From Humibacillus xanthopallidus (GTDB lineage Bacteria > Actinomycetota > Actinomycetes > Actinomycetales > Dermatophilaceae): a stretch of 64,000 nucleotides of DNA. The translations under genes and the position numbers were made by a program. Below, one piece after another: positions 42,294-51,667 of the stretch. The stretch's first letter is position 1. Each line of letters opens with the position of its first letter. The notes beneath the pieces are model-generated. The model was not told the origin of the DNA, ran no database searches, and saw only the letters and a program-made list of their open reading frames with translations. The DNA is taken from the NCBI RefSeq assembly GCF_006716675.1, contig NZ_VFPM01000001.1, positions 1,240,001-1,304,000 of the forward strand, in the 5' to 3' direction.

Positions 42294-44324
42294 TCAGGCC
42301 TTGGTGCGCTGGTCGCGGTCGGCGAGCTGGGCGAGCCGGGCGTTGTATGCCGCGAGCTCCGCATCGCCGTCCCGGTCGGCCTTGCGGTCGGCTCGCACCG
42401 ACTCGGCGCTGTCGGTGCGGAACCACTGCACCGCGACGATGAGCGCGAGCACGAGCGACGGGAACTCGCCGATCGCCCAGGCGACGCCGCCGCCGAAGCG
42501 CTGGTCGGCGAGGAGGTCGGGCACCCACGGGATCGCGATCGTCGGGAAGAAGTCGCCGCCGAGCAGCGCCGTGCCCGTGATCATGGCGACCCCGAAGAAG
42601 GCGTGGAAGGCGATCGTCGCGAAGAGCACGATGAGCCGCAGCGCCGGGCTCCACCGCTTGGGGCCCGGGTCGACGCCGATGAGCACCCAGGCGAAGAGGT
42701 AGCCGGTGATCATGAAGTGCGCCGTCATGAGCAGGTGCCCGGTGTGCGTCGACAGGGCGAGCTCGAACAGGCCCGTCCAGTAGAAGGCCACGAGGCTCAT
42801 GAAGAAGAACGCCGCAGCGAAGATCGGGTTGCCCAGCACCACCATGACCCGAGAGTGGACCGCTCCGAGGACGAGCTCGCGCGGGCCGAGCGTGCCGTCG
42901 TGCCGCGGCCGGAGCGTGCGCAACGCAAGCGTCACGGGAGCGCCGAGCACGAGGAAGATCGGCACGACCATGGCCTCGATCATGTGCAGGGTCATGTGCC
43001 AGGAGAAGGCGACCCGGCCGTAGATGCCGAGCACGCCGTTGGTCGCGTAGATGAACAGCAGCCACCCGAGCACCCAGGTGACGGTGCGCAGCACCGGCCA
43101 CGCGTCGCCCCGGCGGCGCAGGCGGATGACCCCCGCGAGGTAGAGCCCGATGGCGAGCAGGCCGACGGCGAGGAAGAGCCACTCGACCCGCCAGGCTGTC
43201 AGCCACGACATCGCCGTCGGCGCAGACGGGGCGGGGAAGCCGGTGAGGGCGAGCGCCGGCGAGGGGTCGCTCTCGACCTCCGGCACGGGTGGGGCGGTGC
43301 GGGCGAGCGCCGTCGCGATGCCGACGGCGACACCCATGACAACGGTCTCGCCCGCCGCCAGGCGCGCAAAGGCCCGCCGGCCCCCGGCGTCGATGCGGTC
43401 GAGCATCGCCCGCCGGTGCCACCAGCCGGCAGCCCCGAGGGCGACGAAGGCGAGCACCTTGGCGACGACGAGCAGCCCGTAGTCGGTCGTGAGGTCCTGC
43501 CAGCCCGAGAGGCGGGTCGAGGCCGACATGACACCCGAGACGCCGACGATGACGAAGCACCAGAGGGCCAGGGTCGAATAGCGGCGTGCGACGACCCCGA
43601 GCGAGTCTCCGAGCGCGCGGCGCAGCACGACGAGGCCGAGCAGCCCCCCGAGCCACAGCGACACCCCGACGAGGTGGGCTCCGAGCGCGTTGACGGCAGT
43701 CTCGTGGTCGGACGATCCGCCCGCGTGTCCTGCCGGGGCCAGCACGAGCACTCCGAAGAGCGCGATGACGGTGAGGGCCACCGTGGCGGCGCGGCTCGTC
43801 GCGAGTGCGGCCCAGCTGGCGACGACGAAGGCGGCGACGGCGGAGAGCAGGTTGACGCGCAGCGTGTCGATGGACCACACCGAGTCGACGAGCTGCGCGC
43901 CGAACGTGGGCTCGCTGAGCGGCATACCGGCGGCGTCGGCGAAGGTCAGCACGATGCCGACGGCCGCGGCGAGGGCCCACGTGAACGCCGACGCCGTCGC
44001 GACCTTGAGCGCGAGGGCGCGCCGCGGCTCACCCGGCTCGGCACTCGCCGCGCGCGTGGCACCCGGGATCATCGTCGCGGCGAGGAGCAGCACGCCGAGC
44101 GTCAGGGCGGCCGCGACGTCGCCGACGACCCGGACGAGCGGCAGCGCGGCACGCACGACCGGTCCGGCGTCGGTGATGCCCGCAGGCGGGGCGGCGACCG
44201 CCCCGGAGAACCGGGCCGCCACCAGGCTGGCCACCAGCCCGGCGCAGACGACGGCGACCGTGACCCCGATCGCGAGAGAGGTCCGGCGCTCCGCGGACGG
44301 GATGGCTCGCGGCACGGACGACAT
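42294..44324 (-). CDS. CopD-CtaG fusion membrane protein
   Basis: A 676-residue integral membrane protein of two joined families. The N-terminal half (about 1-345) is a CopD-like copper-transport domain with about nine helices (APAGHAGGSSDHETAVNALGA, LWLGGLLGLVVL). The C-terminal half (about 370-640) is a caa3_CtaG cytochrome oxidase assembly domain (FSWHMTLHMIEAMVVPIFLV, MTAHFMITGYLFAWVLIG, FHAFFGVAMITG). The His residues in these motifs are likely copper ligands. The fusion suggests copper import or handling coupled to terminal oxidase assembly. It stands alone, opposite the MDMPI-like gene. Confidence 0.92.
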   Translation of the reverse strand: MSSVPRAIPSAERRTSLAIGVTVAVVCAGLVASLVAARFSGAVAAPPAGITDAGPVVRAALPLVRVVGDVAAALTLGVLLLAATMIPGATRAASAEPGEPRRALALKVATASAFTWALAAAVGIVLTFADAAGMPLSEPTFGAQLVDSVWSIDTLRVNLLSAVAAFVVASWAALATSRAATVALTVIALFGVLVLAPAGHAGGSSDHETAVNALGAHLVGVSLWLGGLLGLVVLRRALGDSLGVVARRYSTLALWCFVIVGVSGVMSASTRLSGWQDLTTDYGLLVVAKVLAFVALGAAGWWHRRAMLDRIDAGGRRAFARLAAGETVVMGVAVGIATALARTAPPVPEVESDPSPALALTGFPAPSAPTAMSWLTAWRVEWLFLAVGLLAIGLYLAGVIRLRRRGDAWPVLRTVTWVLGWLLFIYATNGVLGIYGRVAFSWHMTLHMIEAMVVPIFLVLGAPVTLALRTLRPRHDGTLGPRELVLGAVHSRVMVVLGNPIFAAAFFFMSLVAFYWTGLFELALSTHTGHLLMTAHFMITGYLFAWVLIGVDPGPKRWSPALRLIVLFATIAFHAFFGVAMITGTALLGGDFFPTIAIPWVPDLLADQRFGGGVAWAIGEFPSLVLALIVAVQWFRTDSAESVRADRKADRDGDAELAAYNARLAQLADRDQRTKA

Positions 44325-44350
44325 GGGTCAAGGGTAAGTAGTGTTGCTGC

Positions 44351-45211
44351 ATGCCCATGCATCCGGCCGCCCCTGACGACCGCAACGGTCTCATCGACGC
44401 CCTCGACCAGACGGTCCAGTCCGTCATCGACCTGGGCTTCGGCTGCCGGGACGAGGACTTCGACCGTCCCACCCATTGCCCCGGCTGGACGGTGAAGGAC
44501 CAGATCTCGCACGTCGTCGGTGTCGAGAAGTCCTTCGCCGGCATTCGCGCGGAGAAGGTCGACGTTCCCGACTACCCGCACCTGCGCCACCCCGCCGGGC
44601 GTGAGATCGAGCGTGAGGTCGAGGCCCGCCGATCGCGCACCGGACGTGAGGTCGTGGCCGAGCTCGCGGACTTCCACCCGGAGCGCATCGAGTCGTTGCG
44701 CGAGTCGCCGGCCGACCTCGACACCGTCGTCGGGGGGCCACTCGGCCCCGACACGACCCTCGGCCACCTCCTGCGGATGCGCATCATCGACACGTGGTGC
44801 CACGAGCAGGACATCCGCAACGCCCTCGACCGCCCCGGCGACCTCGACACCCCGGCCGCGGCGGTCTTCACCGAGGCCGTCCTGCGGGCCCTGCCCCGCA
44901 TCGTCTCGAGGGTCGCCGGCATCGGCGCAGGGCACGCCGTCGTCATCGACGTGACCGGGCCCGTCGTCGCCCGCGAGGGGGCTCGCGTCATCACTGGCGA
45001 GGACGAGCGCCCTTACGGCGAAGCACTTTTCAGCGGCCACCACCGCCCCGACGGCGAGGAGCAGCTCGACGTCACGTCGATCAAGCTGACGACCGACGCC
45101 CTGACCCGCCGGGCCGCGGGGCGGCGCTCGACCGACGAGATCCACTACACCGTCACCGGTGACGAGGAGATCGCGCGTCGCGTCCTCGACGCGCTCGTCG
45201 TCACGCACTGA
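44351..45211 (+). CDS. Maleylpyruvate isomerase-family (MDMPI/DinB-like) protein
   Basis: A 286-residue protein with the mycothiol-dependent maleylpyruvate isomerase fold. The metal-binding His pattern is spread over PTHCPGWTVKDQISHVVGVE (first His region) and IIDTWCHEQDIRNALDRPG (H-x3-D). The C-terminal about 110 residues form a second domain of sterol-carrier type in relatives. Actual reaction unknown; a thiol-dependent transferase is likely. The ATG at 44351 is followed by one at 44357, and either is possible. Confidence 0.9.
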   Translation: MPMHPAAPDDRNGLIDALDQTVQSVIDLGFGCRDEDFDRPTHCPGWTVKDQISHVVGVEKSFAGIRAEKVDVPDYPHLRHPAGREIEREVEARRSRTGREVVAELADFHPERIESLRESPADLDTVVGGPLGPDTTLGHLLRMRIIDTWCHEQDIRNALDRPGDLDTPAAAVFTEAVLRALPRIVSRVAGIGAGHAVVIDVTGPVVAREGARVITGEDERPYGEALFSGHHRPDGEEQLDVTSIKLTTDALTRRAAGRRSTDEIHYTVTGDEEIARRVLDALVVTH

Positions 45212-45372
45212 CGCCGGCCATCGCGCCGGCGGCGCCCGGCGAGCAACCGGTCTTTATACACCAATTCGTGTCCCAATGGGAACCCCTGCTGCCTTGCTAT
45301 TCACTGCCCAGCGGCATAGCGTCGAGGTGTCGGTCAAGCCAGCGCCGTATCGGGGGATAACCCGGAGGACCC

Positions 45373-46161
45373 ATGACCGACATCCTGTCGGGTCCGCGCA
45401 GGGATGCGCTGACTCGAGACCTCATCTCACAGATCCGCACAGCCGAGAGCAAGACCGAACGCACCGCGGCACTGGAGAAGGTGACCCTCATCCACATGCC
45501 GCTCGCGCGCTCTCTCGCCCACCGCTACTCGGGCAAGGGACTGGACCGCGAGGACCTCGAGCAGGTCGCCTTCCTGGCGCTGCTCAAGGCCATCCAGCGC
45601 TTCGACCTCGAGAAGCCGACGGAGTTCGGCGCCTACGCGACGCCGACGATCACCGGTGAGCTGCGCCGGCACTTCCGTGACCACGGGTGGCTCGTCCGTC
45701 CGCCGCGGGAGCTGCAGGAGCGGCGCCAGCTCGTCACCGACGCCAGGTCGCGCCTCGAGCAGGAGCTCGGGCACGACCCGGCTGCTGACGAGATCGCGCA
45801 CGAGCTCGAGCTCACGACCGAGTCGGTGCGCGAAGCCCAGGTGGCCGCGAGCAATCTCCGACCGGCGTCGCTCGACGCGACGACGGCTGACGGCACCCGC
45901 CCGGTGCTCGACCTCTTCGACAGCAACGGGCGCGGCAGCTCCGACCCCGCGCTCGACGAGGGCATCGTCGTGCGCACGGCTCTCGAGCGCCTGCCCGCTC
46001 GCGACCAGCGCATCGTCGAGCTGCGCTTCACCAACGACCTCACGCAGGCCGAGATCGCCCAGTCGATGGGCCTGTCGGCGATGCAGGTCAGCAGGCTGCT
46101 GCGCCGCACGCTCGACACGCTGCGCACGACGCTGGACGCCGAGGGCATCCAGTCGGCCTGA
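45373..46161 (+). CDS. SigB/SigF-family RNA polymerase sigma factor
   Basis: A 262-residue group-3 sigma factor. Region 2 is HMPLARSLAHRYSGKGLDRE to DLEKPTEFGAYATPTITGEL, region 3 has REAQVAASNLRPASLDA, and region 4 has ERLPARDQRIVELRF and QAEIAQSMGLSAMQVSRLL. The family controls general stress, stationary-phase or osmotic responses and is usually held by an anti-sigma factor; none is adjacent here. CGGAGGACCC precedes the ATG. The 45212-45372 leader contains an AT-rich TCTTTATACACCAATTC, unusual locally, but no convincing promoter. Confidence 0.93.
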   Translation: MTDILSGPRRDALTRDLISQIRTAESKTERTAALEKVTLIHMPLARSLAHRYSGKGLDREDLEQVAFLALLKAIQRFDLEKPTEFGAYATPTITGELRRHFRDHGWLVRPPRELQERRQLVTDARSRLEQELGHDPAADEIAHELELTTESVREAQVAASNLRPASLDATTADGTRPVLDLFDSNGRGSSDPALDEGIVVRTALERLPARDQRIVELRFTNDLTQAEIAQSMGLSAMQVSRLLRRTLDTLRTTLDAEGIQSA

Positions 46162-46199
46162 GCATCGCACCCGCGGGCGAGCCAGCTCCGTGACCTCGC

Positions 46200-46237
46200 G
46201 ACCTGTCGCGACGACTGCGAGGTCGTCGCGACAGGTC
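46200..46237. terminator. Bidirectional terminator hairpin
   Basis: Perfect 16-bp stem (GACCTGTCGCGACGAC and complement) with a TGCGAG loop, between the convergent sigma-factor and GAF-ANTAR genes. Confidence 0.75.
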
Positions 46238-46255
46238 AGCAGGGTTGACGAGGGC

Positions 46256-47005
46256 TCAGGAGGGTGCGGACGAGCCCGTCGCGCGGTACTGGCTCTCCTG
46301 ACCCTCGACGACCTGCGCGGCCACGTGCGTGAGCTTCATGTTGAGCTCCTGCGACGTGCGGCGCAGCAGGTCGAAGGCCTCCTGGCCGTTGATGTGGTGC
46401 GCCGACATGAGCAGCCCGACCGCCTTGCCGATCTCGCGGTTGCTCTGGAGGCCCTGACGCAGGGTCGCGGCCTCCTCGCGGGCCCGGATCGCCATGAGGG
46501 CGACCGAGGCGAACGACGCGATGACGGCGCCGACATCGGCCGACTTCGTCGTCAGCCCGTTGGGGGTGTCGGAGAAGAGGTTCAGCGCGCCCACCTTGTC
46601 GCCGTCGAGGAGCAGGCGGTAGCCGATCGCGGAGCGCACCGGCGTCTCGGCCACGATGCGCTCGGTGAAGCGCGGCCAGGGCGTGCGGGCATCGGTGAGG
46701 TCGGGATCGTGCTGGTAGGCCTCGTCGAGGATGGCGTCGACGCACGGACCCTGGCCGACCTCGAGCTCGATCTGGTCGATCCGGCGGGCCACGTCATCGG
46801 TGCTCGCGGCCGTGGCGAAGCGGTCGCGCGTCTTCACGAGCAGGGAGGCACGGTCGCAACCGTCGACGAGGCGCTTGGCGGCATCGACGATGGCCTGGTG
46901 GATCGAGCCCGAGTCCGCCCCTGCATAGATGAGCGCCGACAGCTGCTGGAACACGTCGTGGATCGTCGCATCGATGGGCTGCGGTGACGGGTTCTCGCTC
47001 GACAT
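46256..47005 (-). CDS. GAF and ANTAR domain-containing protein
   Basis: A 249-residue RNA-binding regulator. A GAF sensor domain covers about 15-165 (RASLLVKTRDRF, LEVGQGPCVDAI, GALNLFSDTPNG). A C-terminal ANTAR domain follows (about 180-235: QSNREIGKAVGLLMSAHHIN, GQEAFDLLRRTSQELNMKL), with the conserved A-x-G-x-L helix. ANTAR proteins typically act as antiterminators on paired hairpins. Starts at ATG 47005 after GAGGAG. Convergent with the sigma factor. Confidence 0.92.
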   Translation of the reverse strand: MSSENPSPQPIDATIHDVFQQLSALIYAGADSGSIHQAIVDAAKRLVDGCDRASLLVKTRDRFATAASTDDVARRIDQIELEVGQGPCVDAILDEAYQHDPDLTDARTPWPRFTERIVAETPVRSAIGYRLLLDGDKVGALNLFSDTPNGLTTKSADVGAVIASFASVALMAIRAREEAATLRQGLQSNREIGKAVGLLMSAHHINGQEAFDLLRRTSQELNMKLTHVAAQVVEGQESQYRATGSSAPS

Positions 47006-47183
47006 GGGGCTCCTCTGTGGTCCTGCACCTGCATCCTGGGGGCGGCGGCTGCCGCGCATGGAGGCGCCATCATCCCACTCCCCCCGCACTACAGGCTCAC
47101 ACAAGCACAAACCGGACGCCGACGCGACCGGCTCCCACGACGGCACTCCGGACGCGGCCCCGGCAGCCTCGACGGAGCGCGCC

Positions 47184-47225
47184 TTGACGAACCCCATCCC
47201 TCGACTGATACTTGCATGCTGCAAG
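47184..47225 (+). promoter_or_regulatory. Promoter and operator of marR-MFS operon
   Basis: TTGACG and GATACT are 17 bases apart. CTTGCA-TGC-TGCAAG, a 6-bp perfect dyad (47211-47225), overlaps the end of the -10 and the likely start point, the usual position of an autorepressor site. Confidence 0.7.
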
Positions 47226-47250
47226 CAAACAATCTGAGGAGAGGCACGTC

Positions 47251-47748
47251 ATGGCCGTCAGCGAGCAGGAGGCGAACGACGTCTTCCTGTCCCTGCTTCG
47301 GGTGCAGAAGCTGCTTCTCGCGGCCCGCCACACGGCGCCGCGGGTGCACGAGGGAGTCGACGTGACGGCATACCCCGTGCTGTTCGTCATCGCGGGCGCA
47401 GGCCCGGTTCGCGTCTCCGACATCGCGACCAGCCTGCACAGCGACGTGTCGACCGTGAGTCGACAGGTCAGCGCCCTCGCGAGCCATGGTCTCGTGGCCA
47501 AGGAGGCCGACCCCTCCGACGGGCGGGCGCAGGTCGCCTCGCTCACCGACGAGGGCCGCTCCGTGCTCACCCTCATCCAGTCGACGCGCGCCCGGTGGTT
47601 CCAGGGGCTGCTCGCCGACTGGGACGGCACCGCCGCCGCCACCTTCACCGGGCAGCTGCGCTCCCTCGGGGACGCACTCGACGCGCACCTGAGGGCCCGC
47701 GGCGAAGCCCTTCCCATCCTCCCCTTCCAGCCCACCCAGGAGAAGTGA
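47251..47748 (+). CDS. MarR-family transcriptional regulator
   Basis: A 165-residue winged-helix repressor. The HTH is VRVSDIATSLHSDVSTVSRQ with wing KEADPSDGRAQVASLTDEGR; dimerisation helices lie at both ends. GAGGAGAGG precedes ATG 47251, which decides against an earlier in-frame TTG. It is two bases from the MFS gene. It probably represses itself and the efflux pump through the dyad in its promoter, released by a substrate of the pump. Confidence 0.93.
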   Translation: MAVSEQEANDVFLSLLRVQKLLLAARHTAPRVHEGVDVTAYPVLFVIAGAGPVRVSDIATSLHSDVSTVSRQVSALASHGLVAKEADPSDGRAQVASLTDEGRSVLTLIQSTRARWFQGLLADWDGTAAATFTGQLRSLGDALDAHLRARGEALPILPFQPTQEK

Positions 47749-47749
47749 C

Positions 47750-49471
47750 ATGGACGAACCGACAGACGGCCCGCTGCGGCTCTCGACCCCGAGTGCGCTC
47801 TCCCACAAGGAGATCGTGACGATCCTCGTCGGCCTCATGATGGGGATGTTCCTCGCGGCCCTCGACCAGACGATCGTCGCCAGCGCGATGCGGGTCATCG
47901 CGGACGACCTCAACGACCTCGCCGGGCAGGCGTGGGTCACGACGGCCTACCTCATCACGAGCACGATCACGACGCCGCTCTACGGCAAGCTCGGCGACAT
48001 CTACGGCCGCAAGAAGCTCTTCATCTTCGCCATCTCGGTCTTCACCATCGGCTCGATGCTGTGCACCCTGTCGTGGTCCATCCCGTCGCTCGCGGCCTTC
48101 CGCGCAGTGCAGGGCATCGGCGCCGGCGGCCTCTTCTCGCTCGCCCTCGCGATCATCGGCGACATCGTGCAGCCGCGTGAGCGCGCGAAGTACCAGGGCT
48201 ACTTCCTCGCCGTCTTCGGCACCTCGAGCGTCATCGGTCCCGTCATCGGCGGCATCCTCTCCGGCCAGGAGACCATCCTCGGCATCACCGGCTGGCGCTG
48301 GGTCTTCCTCGTCAACGTGCCGATCGCCATCGCGGCGCTCATCGTCGTGAGCCGCACCCTCCACCTCAAGCACACGCGGCTCGACCACCGTGTCGACTAC
48401 TGGGGTGCACTCACCCTCACGATCGCGCTCGTGCCGCTGCTCATCGTGGCCGAGCAGGGGCGCCAGTGGGGCTGGAGCTCCCCGACCTCCATCACCTGCT
48501 ACGTCATCGGCGCCGCGGGTTTCGTCGCCTTCATCCTCATCGAGCGCGCGATGGCCGAGGAGGCGCTGCTGCCGCTGCGCCTCTTCCGCAACCGCACCAT
48601 CGCCTCGGCCTCGATCAGCTCGGTCTTCATCGGCATGGGCATGTTCGGCGGTCTCGCCGCGCTCCCGCTCTACCTGCAGATCGTCAAGGGGTCGAGCCCC
48701 ATGGAGGCCGGCCTCCAGCTGCTGCCGATGACGCTCGGCATCATGGCCGGCTCGATCTTCTCCGGCCAGCTGATCTCGCGCACGGGGCGCTACCGCTCCT
48801 TCCCCATCATCGGGTCGGCGCTGCTCGTCGTGTCCCTCTTCGCCTTCCACTACGTCGCCGCCGACACCCCGCTGTGGAAGGTCATGATCGTGATGTTCTT
48901 CTTCGGTATCGGTCTCGGCTTCAACTTCCAGCCGCTCACCCTCGCCGTGCAGAACGCCGTCGACCGTCGCGACATGGGCGTCGCCACCTCGTCCGCGACC
49001 TTCACCCGGCAGATCGGTGGCACGCTCGGCACCGCAGTGTTCCTCTCGATCCTGTTCTCGCAGGCGGGCACGAAGATCACCGAGGCCTTCGCGGCGATCG
49101 CCCCGAGTCCCGCCTTCCAGGCGGCGCTGCGCAACCCGACGGGAGGCGACCCGGCCACGAACAAGGCGTTCGCCGAGCAGCTCCAGGCAGCCCAGCAGTC
49201 GGGTGGCGCCGGTGGCGGCATCGGTGGGGCAGCCCTGTCGGACAGCTCGTTCATCAACCAGCTCGACCCGACACTCGCCAAGCCGTTCCTCGTGGGCTTC
49301 TCCGACGCCATGTCGGTCGTCTTCCTCGTGGCCGCCGGCGTCCTCGTGCTGGCGTTCATCGCGTCACTGTTCCTCCCGCCGGTCGACCTCGGCCCGAAGC
49401 CGGGCGCCGAGGCGCAGGGGGCCGACGACGTCGCGGACGACGAGGTGAGCACGCTGGCCACCGGGCACTGA
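47750..49471 (+). CDS. MFS multidrug efflux transporter, DHA2 (EmrB/QacA) family
   Basis: A 573-residue 14-helix drug/H+ antiporter. Motif A is LYGKLGDIYGRKKLFIFAI, motif C FGTSSVIGPVIGG and motif D1 FLAALDQTIVASAMRVI, all present. The start begins with a short polar leader then ILVGLMMGMFLAALDQT. A Gly/Ala/Gln-rich loop (about 480-505) precedes the last helix. Cotranscribed with the MarR gene, so a drug or toxic-compound efflux role under its control is likely. Confidence 0.94.
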   Translation: MDEPTDGPLRLSTPSALSHKEIVTILVGLMMGMFLAALDQTIVASAMRVIADDLNDLAGQAWVTTAYLITSTITTPLYGKLGDIYGRKKLFIFAISVFTIGSMLCTLSWSIPSLAAFRAVQGIGAGGLFSLALAIIGDIVQPRERAKYQGYFLAVFGTSSVIGPVIGGILSGQETILGITGWRWVFLVNVPIAIAALIVVSRTLHLKHTRLDHRVDYWGALTLTIALVPLLIVAEQGRQWGWSSPTSITCYVIGAAGFVAFILIERAMAEEALLPLRLFRNRTIASASISSVFIGMGMFGGLAALPLYLQIVKGSSPMEAGLQLLPMTLGIMAGSIFSGQLISRTGRYRSFPIIGSALLVVSLFAFHYVAADTPLWKVMIVMFFFGIGLGFNFQPLTLAVQNAVDRRDMGVATSSATFTRQIGGTLGTAVFLSILFSQAGTKITEAFAAIAPSPAFQAALRNPTGGDPATNKAFAEQLQAAQQSGGAGGGIGGAALSDSSFINQLDPTLAKPFLVGFSDAMSVVFLVAAGVLVLAFIASLFLPPVDLGPKPGAEAQGADDVADDEVSTLATGH

Positions 49472-49491
49472 CCGCTCGCCCCGCAGGCACA

Positions 49492-49527
49492 CGAGAGGCC
49501 ACTCCCGACCCCGGGAGTGGCCTCTCG
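49492..49527 (+). terminator. Terminator of marR-MFS operon
   Basis: Perfect 16-bp stem (CGAGAGGCCACTCCCG and complement) with an ACCC loop, 20 bases after the MFS stop. Confidence 0.8.
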
Positions 49528-49612
49528 CACACCGTCCGCCCCGTATGCCGTGCAGGGCGTCCGCTGTCGCGTGCTCTCCCGCGCGGCGAACGACCACAAC
49601 GGGCAGTCGCCG

Positions 49613-50881
49613 TCAGCGGAGGTTGTGCAGCTCGCGGCGCGTGAGGAAGGCCCGGGTGCCGAGCGCCATGACGAAGGCGAAGCCCCCGGCAATGACCGCC
49701 ACCCAGTAGCCGTGCTGGGCGCCGATGCGGTCGATGACGACGCCGGAGATGGCCGACCCCGCGGCGACGCCGATGATGAGGCCGGTGAGCACGATCGTCA
49801 TGCCCTCGTTGAGCTGTGCCTTCGGCACGATGCGCTCGATGAGGTTCATCGTCGTGATGAGCGTCGGCGCGGTCGCCATTCCGGCGACGAGCATGAGCCC
49901 GGCGAGCGCCCACAGGTTCGTGGCGATGAGCACCGGCATCTCGAGCACCGCCATGCCGAGCGTGCCGAGCATGAGCAGCTTGACGAGGTTGCGACCGTGC
50001 GAGATGTGGCCGAAGACGAGGCCGGCGGCAGCCGACCCCACGGCATACAGGGCGAGGATCGCTCCCGCCGCTCCCGGGGCGCCCCACTCCTGCGAGACGG
50101 CGAGCGTGACGACCTCGTTGACGCCGAAGATCACCCCGGTCATGACCATGATGAAGGCGAGGGGCACGAGCCCCGGCACGCGGTAGGCGTGCTCGCTCGG
50201 GCGCTCGTGGTGCGGCACGACGGGCGGCTCGGTCGAGCGGGCGGAGATGAAGACGAGGACGCCCACGGCATACGCGACGGTGGCGAAGAGGAAGCCCGCC
50301 TCGGGGAAGAAGGCCGTCGACAGCCAGATCGCGAGGACGGGCCCGATGACGAAGGTGACCTCCTCCATCACCTGCTCGAACGACATCGCGGAGTGCAGGT
50401 TGCGCGGGTCGTGGGCGAAGATGTGCGACCAGCGGGCGCGCGCCATCGTGCCGAGGTTGGGGATGGCCCCGCACAGGGGGAAGGTGATGAAGAGCAGCCA
50501 GCTCGGCCACCCCCGCAGCGAGGTCAGCAGCGTCATGACGGCCCAGAAGCCCGAGAAGAGGAAGAACGGGATCGCCACCCGGCGCTGCCCGTAGCGGTCG
50601 ACGAGCCGCCCGAGGAAGGGTGCGCACACGGCGAGCGACACCATGCCTGCTGCCACGACGGCTCCGGCGAGCTCGTAGGAGCCGGTGCGGGCCGCGACCA
50701 TCGCGACGACGGACACGCCGAACATCGAGCCGGCCGAGCGGGCCGTGAAGCCCCCGACGATGAACCTGCGGGCACCCGGGACCTCGAAGAGAGGTCGGTA
50801 GGTGGCCAGCACGGTCTCTCCACTTCTGCCGGGGACGGGGTCGGTGGTCGACCGCGCCTCGGGGCCGGCCAACCTCCCCAT
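49613..50881 (-). CDS. MFS transporter, 12-helix
   Basis: A 422-residue major facilitator with N-terminal helices from ARRFIVGGFTARSAGSMFG. Motif A is FLGRLVDRYGQRRVAIPFFL; a cytoplasmic loop of about 20 residues lies mid-protein (PPVVPHHERPSEHAYRVP). The pattern resembles YcaD/efflux-type MFS proteins of actinobacteria. Substrate unknown. Start at ATG 50881 is tentative: an in-frame GTG 22 codons later, beginning at the conserved ATYRPLFEVPG region, is also possible. Reads toward, and ends next to, the DHA2 gene. Confidence 0.9.
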   Translation of the reverse strand: MGRLAGPEARSTTDPVPGRSGETVLATYRPLFEVPGARRFIVGGFTARSAGSMFGVSVVAMVAARTGSYELAGAVVAAGMVSLAVCAPFLGRLVDRYGQRRVAIPFFLFSGFWAVMTLLTSLRGWPSWLLFITFPLCGAIPNLGTMARARWSHIFAHDPRNLHSAMSFEQVMEEVTFVIGPVLAIWLSTAFFPEAGFLFATVAYAVGVLVFISARSTEPPVVPHHERPSEHAYRVPGLVPLAFIMVMTGVIFGVNEVVTLAVSQEWGAPGAAGAILALYAVGSAAAGLVFGHISHGRNLVKLLMLGTLGMAVLEMPVLIATNLWALAGLMLVAGMATAPTLITTMNLIERIVPKAQLNEGMTIVLTGLIIGVAAGSAISGVVIDRIGAQHGYWVAVIAGGFAFVMALGTRAFLTRRELHNLR

Positions 50882-50916
50882 ACTTGCACCCGAGCCCGGT
50901 GGTGCCGAATCGGTGC

Positions 50917-51651
50917 CTAACCTTCGCGGCGGCGCAGCGACCACATCTGCGGCGAGCGCTCGAGCTCGACGGCGACGTCCCAGGGCATGCCGCCGGGAGC
51001 CGTCTCGCGGCGGAAGCTGCCCACGGTGCGCCGCGCCAGCGCAGGGTCGGCGGCCACCCGGGTCGCGAGCGCCATGGCGCGTTCCAGCACGTCAGCGTCG
51101 TCGTATGCCGCCCAGGCCAGGCCCAGCGCGACGGCGCGCTCGCCGTCGACCTCCTCGCCGAAGAGGCCGAGGGCTGCCGCGGCCTCGCGCCCGGCGACCC
51201 GGTTGATCAGCGTGAAGTGACCACCCCCGGGGTGGATGCCGATCTGGGCGAAGCCGGGCAGGAGGCGGGCCGTGCGCGAGACGATGCGCAGGTCGGTGGC
51301 GAGGGCGAGGTTGAGCCCCGCGCCGACGGCGGCGCCGCGCACGGCGGCGATGGTCGGCACCCCGATCTCGCCGACCGTCGTGAAGGCGCGGTAGACGGTC
51401 TCGAGGTTGCGGTAGGCGCCGTCCTCGACGGGGTCGCGGCCGGTGTCGGCGAGCACGCTGCGCACGGCGCCGGCGCAGAAGTGCGACCCGCCCGTGACGA
51501 CGAGCGCCCCGACGCTCTGGTCGCTCTCGGCGGTCCTGGCCGCGTCGGTGAGCTGCTGCGACATCTCGACCGAGAGGGCGTTGCGCCGCTCGGGGGCATC
51601 GAGGGTGATGACGGCGACACCGTCGGTCACCTCGTAGCGGACCTCGGTCAT
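50917..51651 (-). CDS. Enoyl-CoA hydratase/isomerase
   Basis: A 244-residue crotonase-family protein. It has VAVITLDAPERRNALSVEM, oxyanion-hole region SHFCAGAVRSVLADTG, and AAVRGAAVGAGLNLALATDL. GFAQIGIHPGGGHFTLINRV is the second block, but the two catalytic Glu of true hydratases are not in their usual places (GAGL and IGIHPGG instead), so another crotonase-type activity is possible. It is near the two acyl-CoA dehydrogenase genes on the same strand and probably shares their pathway. Confidence 0.9.
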   Translation of the reverse strand: MTEVRYEVTDGVAVITLDAPERRNALSVEMSQQLTDAARTAESDQSVGALVVTGGSHFCAGAVRSVLADTGRDPVEDGAYRNLETVYRAFTTVGEIGVPTIAAVRGAAVGAGLNLALATDLRIVSRTARLLPGFAQIGIHPGGGHFTLINRVAGREAAAALGLFGEEVDGERAVALGLAWAAYDDADVLERAMALATRVAADPALARRTVGSFRRETAPGGMPWDVAVELERSPQMWSLRRREG

Positions 51652-51667
51652 CGGGTGCTCCTCCTTC

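Noticed and set aside
42285..44495. A 736-codon open frame opposite the CopD-CtaG gene
   Set aside because: Its product is almost wholly charged (long Glu/Arg/His runs), while the opposite strand encodes a coherent membrane protein.
45212..45372. A SigB/SigF-type autoregulatory promoter before the sigma-factor gene
   Set aside because: No GTTT-N14-18-GGGTA pair with acceptable spacing was found; only an AT-rich patch is visible.
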